From the NCBI GenBank assembly GCA_024276805.1, contig JAJRWJ010000093.1, forward strand, positions 1 to 7,053: a stretch of 7,053 bases of DNA, read 5' to 3'. The notes beneath the pieces were generated by a model. That model searched no databases and was not told where the DNA came from. It worked only from the letters and a program-made list of their open reading frames with translations. Position numbers and translations under genes: made by a program. Source of the DNA: Gammaproteobacteria bacterium. GTDB taxonomy: Bacteria; Pseudomonadota; Gammaproteobacteria; Methylococcales; Methylomonadaceae. Positions within the stretch are counted from its first letter, which is position 1, and each line of letters starts with the position of its first letter. Shown piece by piece: positions 6,977 to 7,053 of this stretch.

Positions 6977-7053
6977 AATACACAAAACCAAATCAAACGC
7001 ACACTGTCCACAGCAACTGGCATAGAATACATCAGGCACTTGCTTGACGGCAA
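6974..7053 (+). CDS. Probable transposase, N-terminal fragment (runs off window)
   Basis: The frame beginning MNTQNQIKRTLST is open to the window edge (26 complete codons). It sits on the opposite strand to all other genes, immediately inside the inferred insertion-sequence end, as expected for a transposase. The pattern (MNTQ, then a Gly-Ile with a short helix and HLLDG) reminds me of transposases with an N-terminal DUF4338-like region, but this rests on memory of a short stretch and is weak. An in-frame ATG at 6962 is an alternative start. No clear ribosome site is seen before either one. The ATG at 6974 lies in the 3' arm of a small hairpin (6961-6976). Too little sequence is present to say whether the transposase is intact. 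Confidence 0.45.
   Translation, partial: MNTQNQIKRTLSTATGIEYIRHLLDG

Larger units (their letters stand above)
5808..6983 (-). pseudogene. pglX: PglX (BREX type 1 adenine-specific DNA methyltransferase), C-terminal fragment cut by an insertion sequence
   Basis: The frame from the GTG at 6983 gives 391 aa, but only about residue 25 onward is PglX. Family features are TLEMQRLEEENNR (38-50), AYGLQDEL (55-62), AVGCMFGRYALEKPGL (135-150), RPIYWLFSSPKGSFNALIY (268-286), a charged helical stretch (about 330-355) and the EIDLDDGVKVNYNKFGKALKK tail. Full PglX is about 1200 aa; the SAM-binding and catalytic (NPPY-type) parts lie in the missing N-terminal part. Residues 1 to about 24 come from the insertion-sequence end, the frame stops at 6995-6993 just upstream, and the GTG has no clear ribosome site, so it may be untranslated or start internally at Met37 or Met41. 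Without a methylation activity the fragment cannot do the normal PglX job. Residues 85-110 and 168-194 are encoded by two palindromic repeats. The stop overlaps the sir2 start. The 5' half may survive beyond the insertion; that cannot be seen here. Confidence 0.88.
6911..7053 (+). mobile_element. Insertion sequence, left end (partial, boundary approximate)
   Basis: Homology to PglX stops abruptly near 6911-6915. The DNA to its right is non-PglX and contains the start of a plus-strand reading frame that stays open to the window edge. This is the pattern of an IS inserted into pglX with its transposase gene divergent from the operon. The exact end, the terminal inverted repeat and the target-site duplication cannot be fixed because the other end is outside the window. 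The family is not certain. The boundary may be off by about 20 bp. Confidence 0.55.

Noticed and set aside
6911..6983. Outward-facing promoter from the insertion sequence driving the pglX fragment and sir2
   Set aside because: A TATTAT element exists on the minus strand, but no acceptable -35 was found at 16-18 nt upstream.

Overview
The window is a 7 kb slice of an anti-phage defence island, almost entirely coded on the minus strand. The protein sequences look proteobacterial, probably gammaproteobacterial. This is inferred from the style of the BREX proteins and from short 'CACGAAT'-type palindromic repeats, which I know mainly from environmental Proteobacteria. No taxonomic marker gene is present.

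Layout in the direction of transcription (right to left). At the right edge (about 6911-7053) is the end of an insertion sequence. It carries the start of a plus-strand transposase gene and is fused to a truncated BREX methyltransferase gene, pglX; only the C-terminal part of pglX (5808-6983) is present here. Then come a SIR2-domain NADase gene (4447-5811) and a HerA-type ATPase gene (2381-4450). Each start codon overlaps the preceding stop codon by 4 nt. After a 124-bp gap comes pglZ (2256 to the left edge), the BREX type 1 phosphatase. It has no stop in the window, so its C terminus lies outside.

Together this reads as a type 1 BREX operon (normally brxA-brxB-brxC-pglX-pglZ-brxL) with a complete Sir2-HerA two-gene defence system inserted between pglX and pglZ. 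The Sir2-HerA pair is intact and is expected to act by NAD+ depletion or nucleic-acid processing in a complex. The BREX part looks damaged, because pglX has lost its methyltransferase half within this window.

The most unusual structure is a family of palindromic repeats of about 76-79 bp placed inside the BREX coding sequences, always in frame and always in the same reading frame and orientation. Two intact copies are in pglX. In pglZ the same element is split: its two arms lie 153 bp apart and flank what looks like ordinary pglZ coding sequence. The 3.4 kb sir2-herA segment contains none of these repeats and has notably AT-rich stretches. This suggests the module has a different history from the BREX genes around it. 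No stretch over 300 bases lacks a gene.
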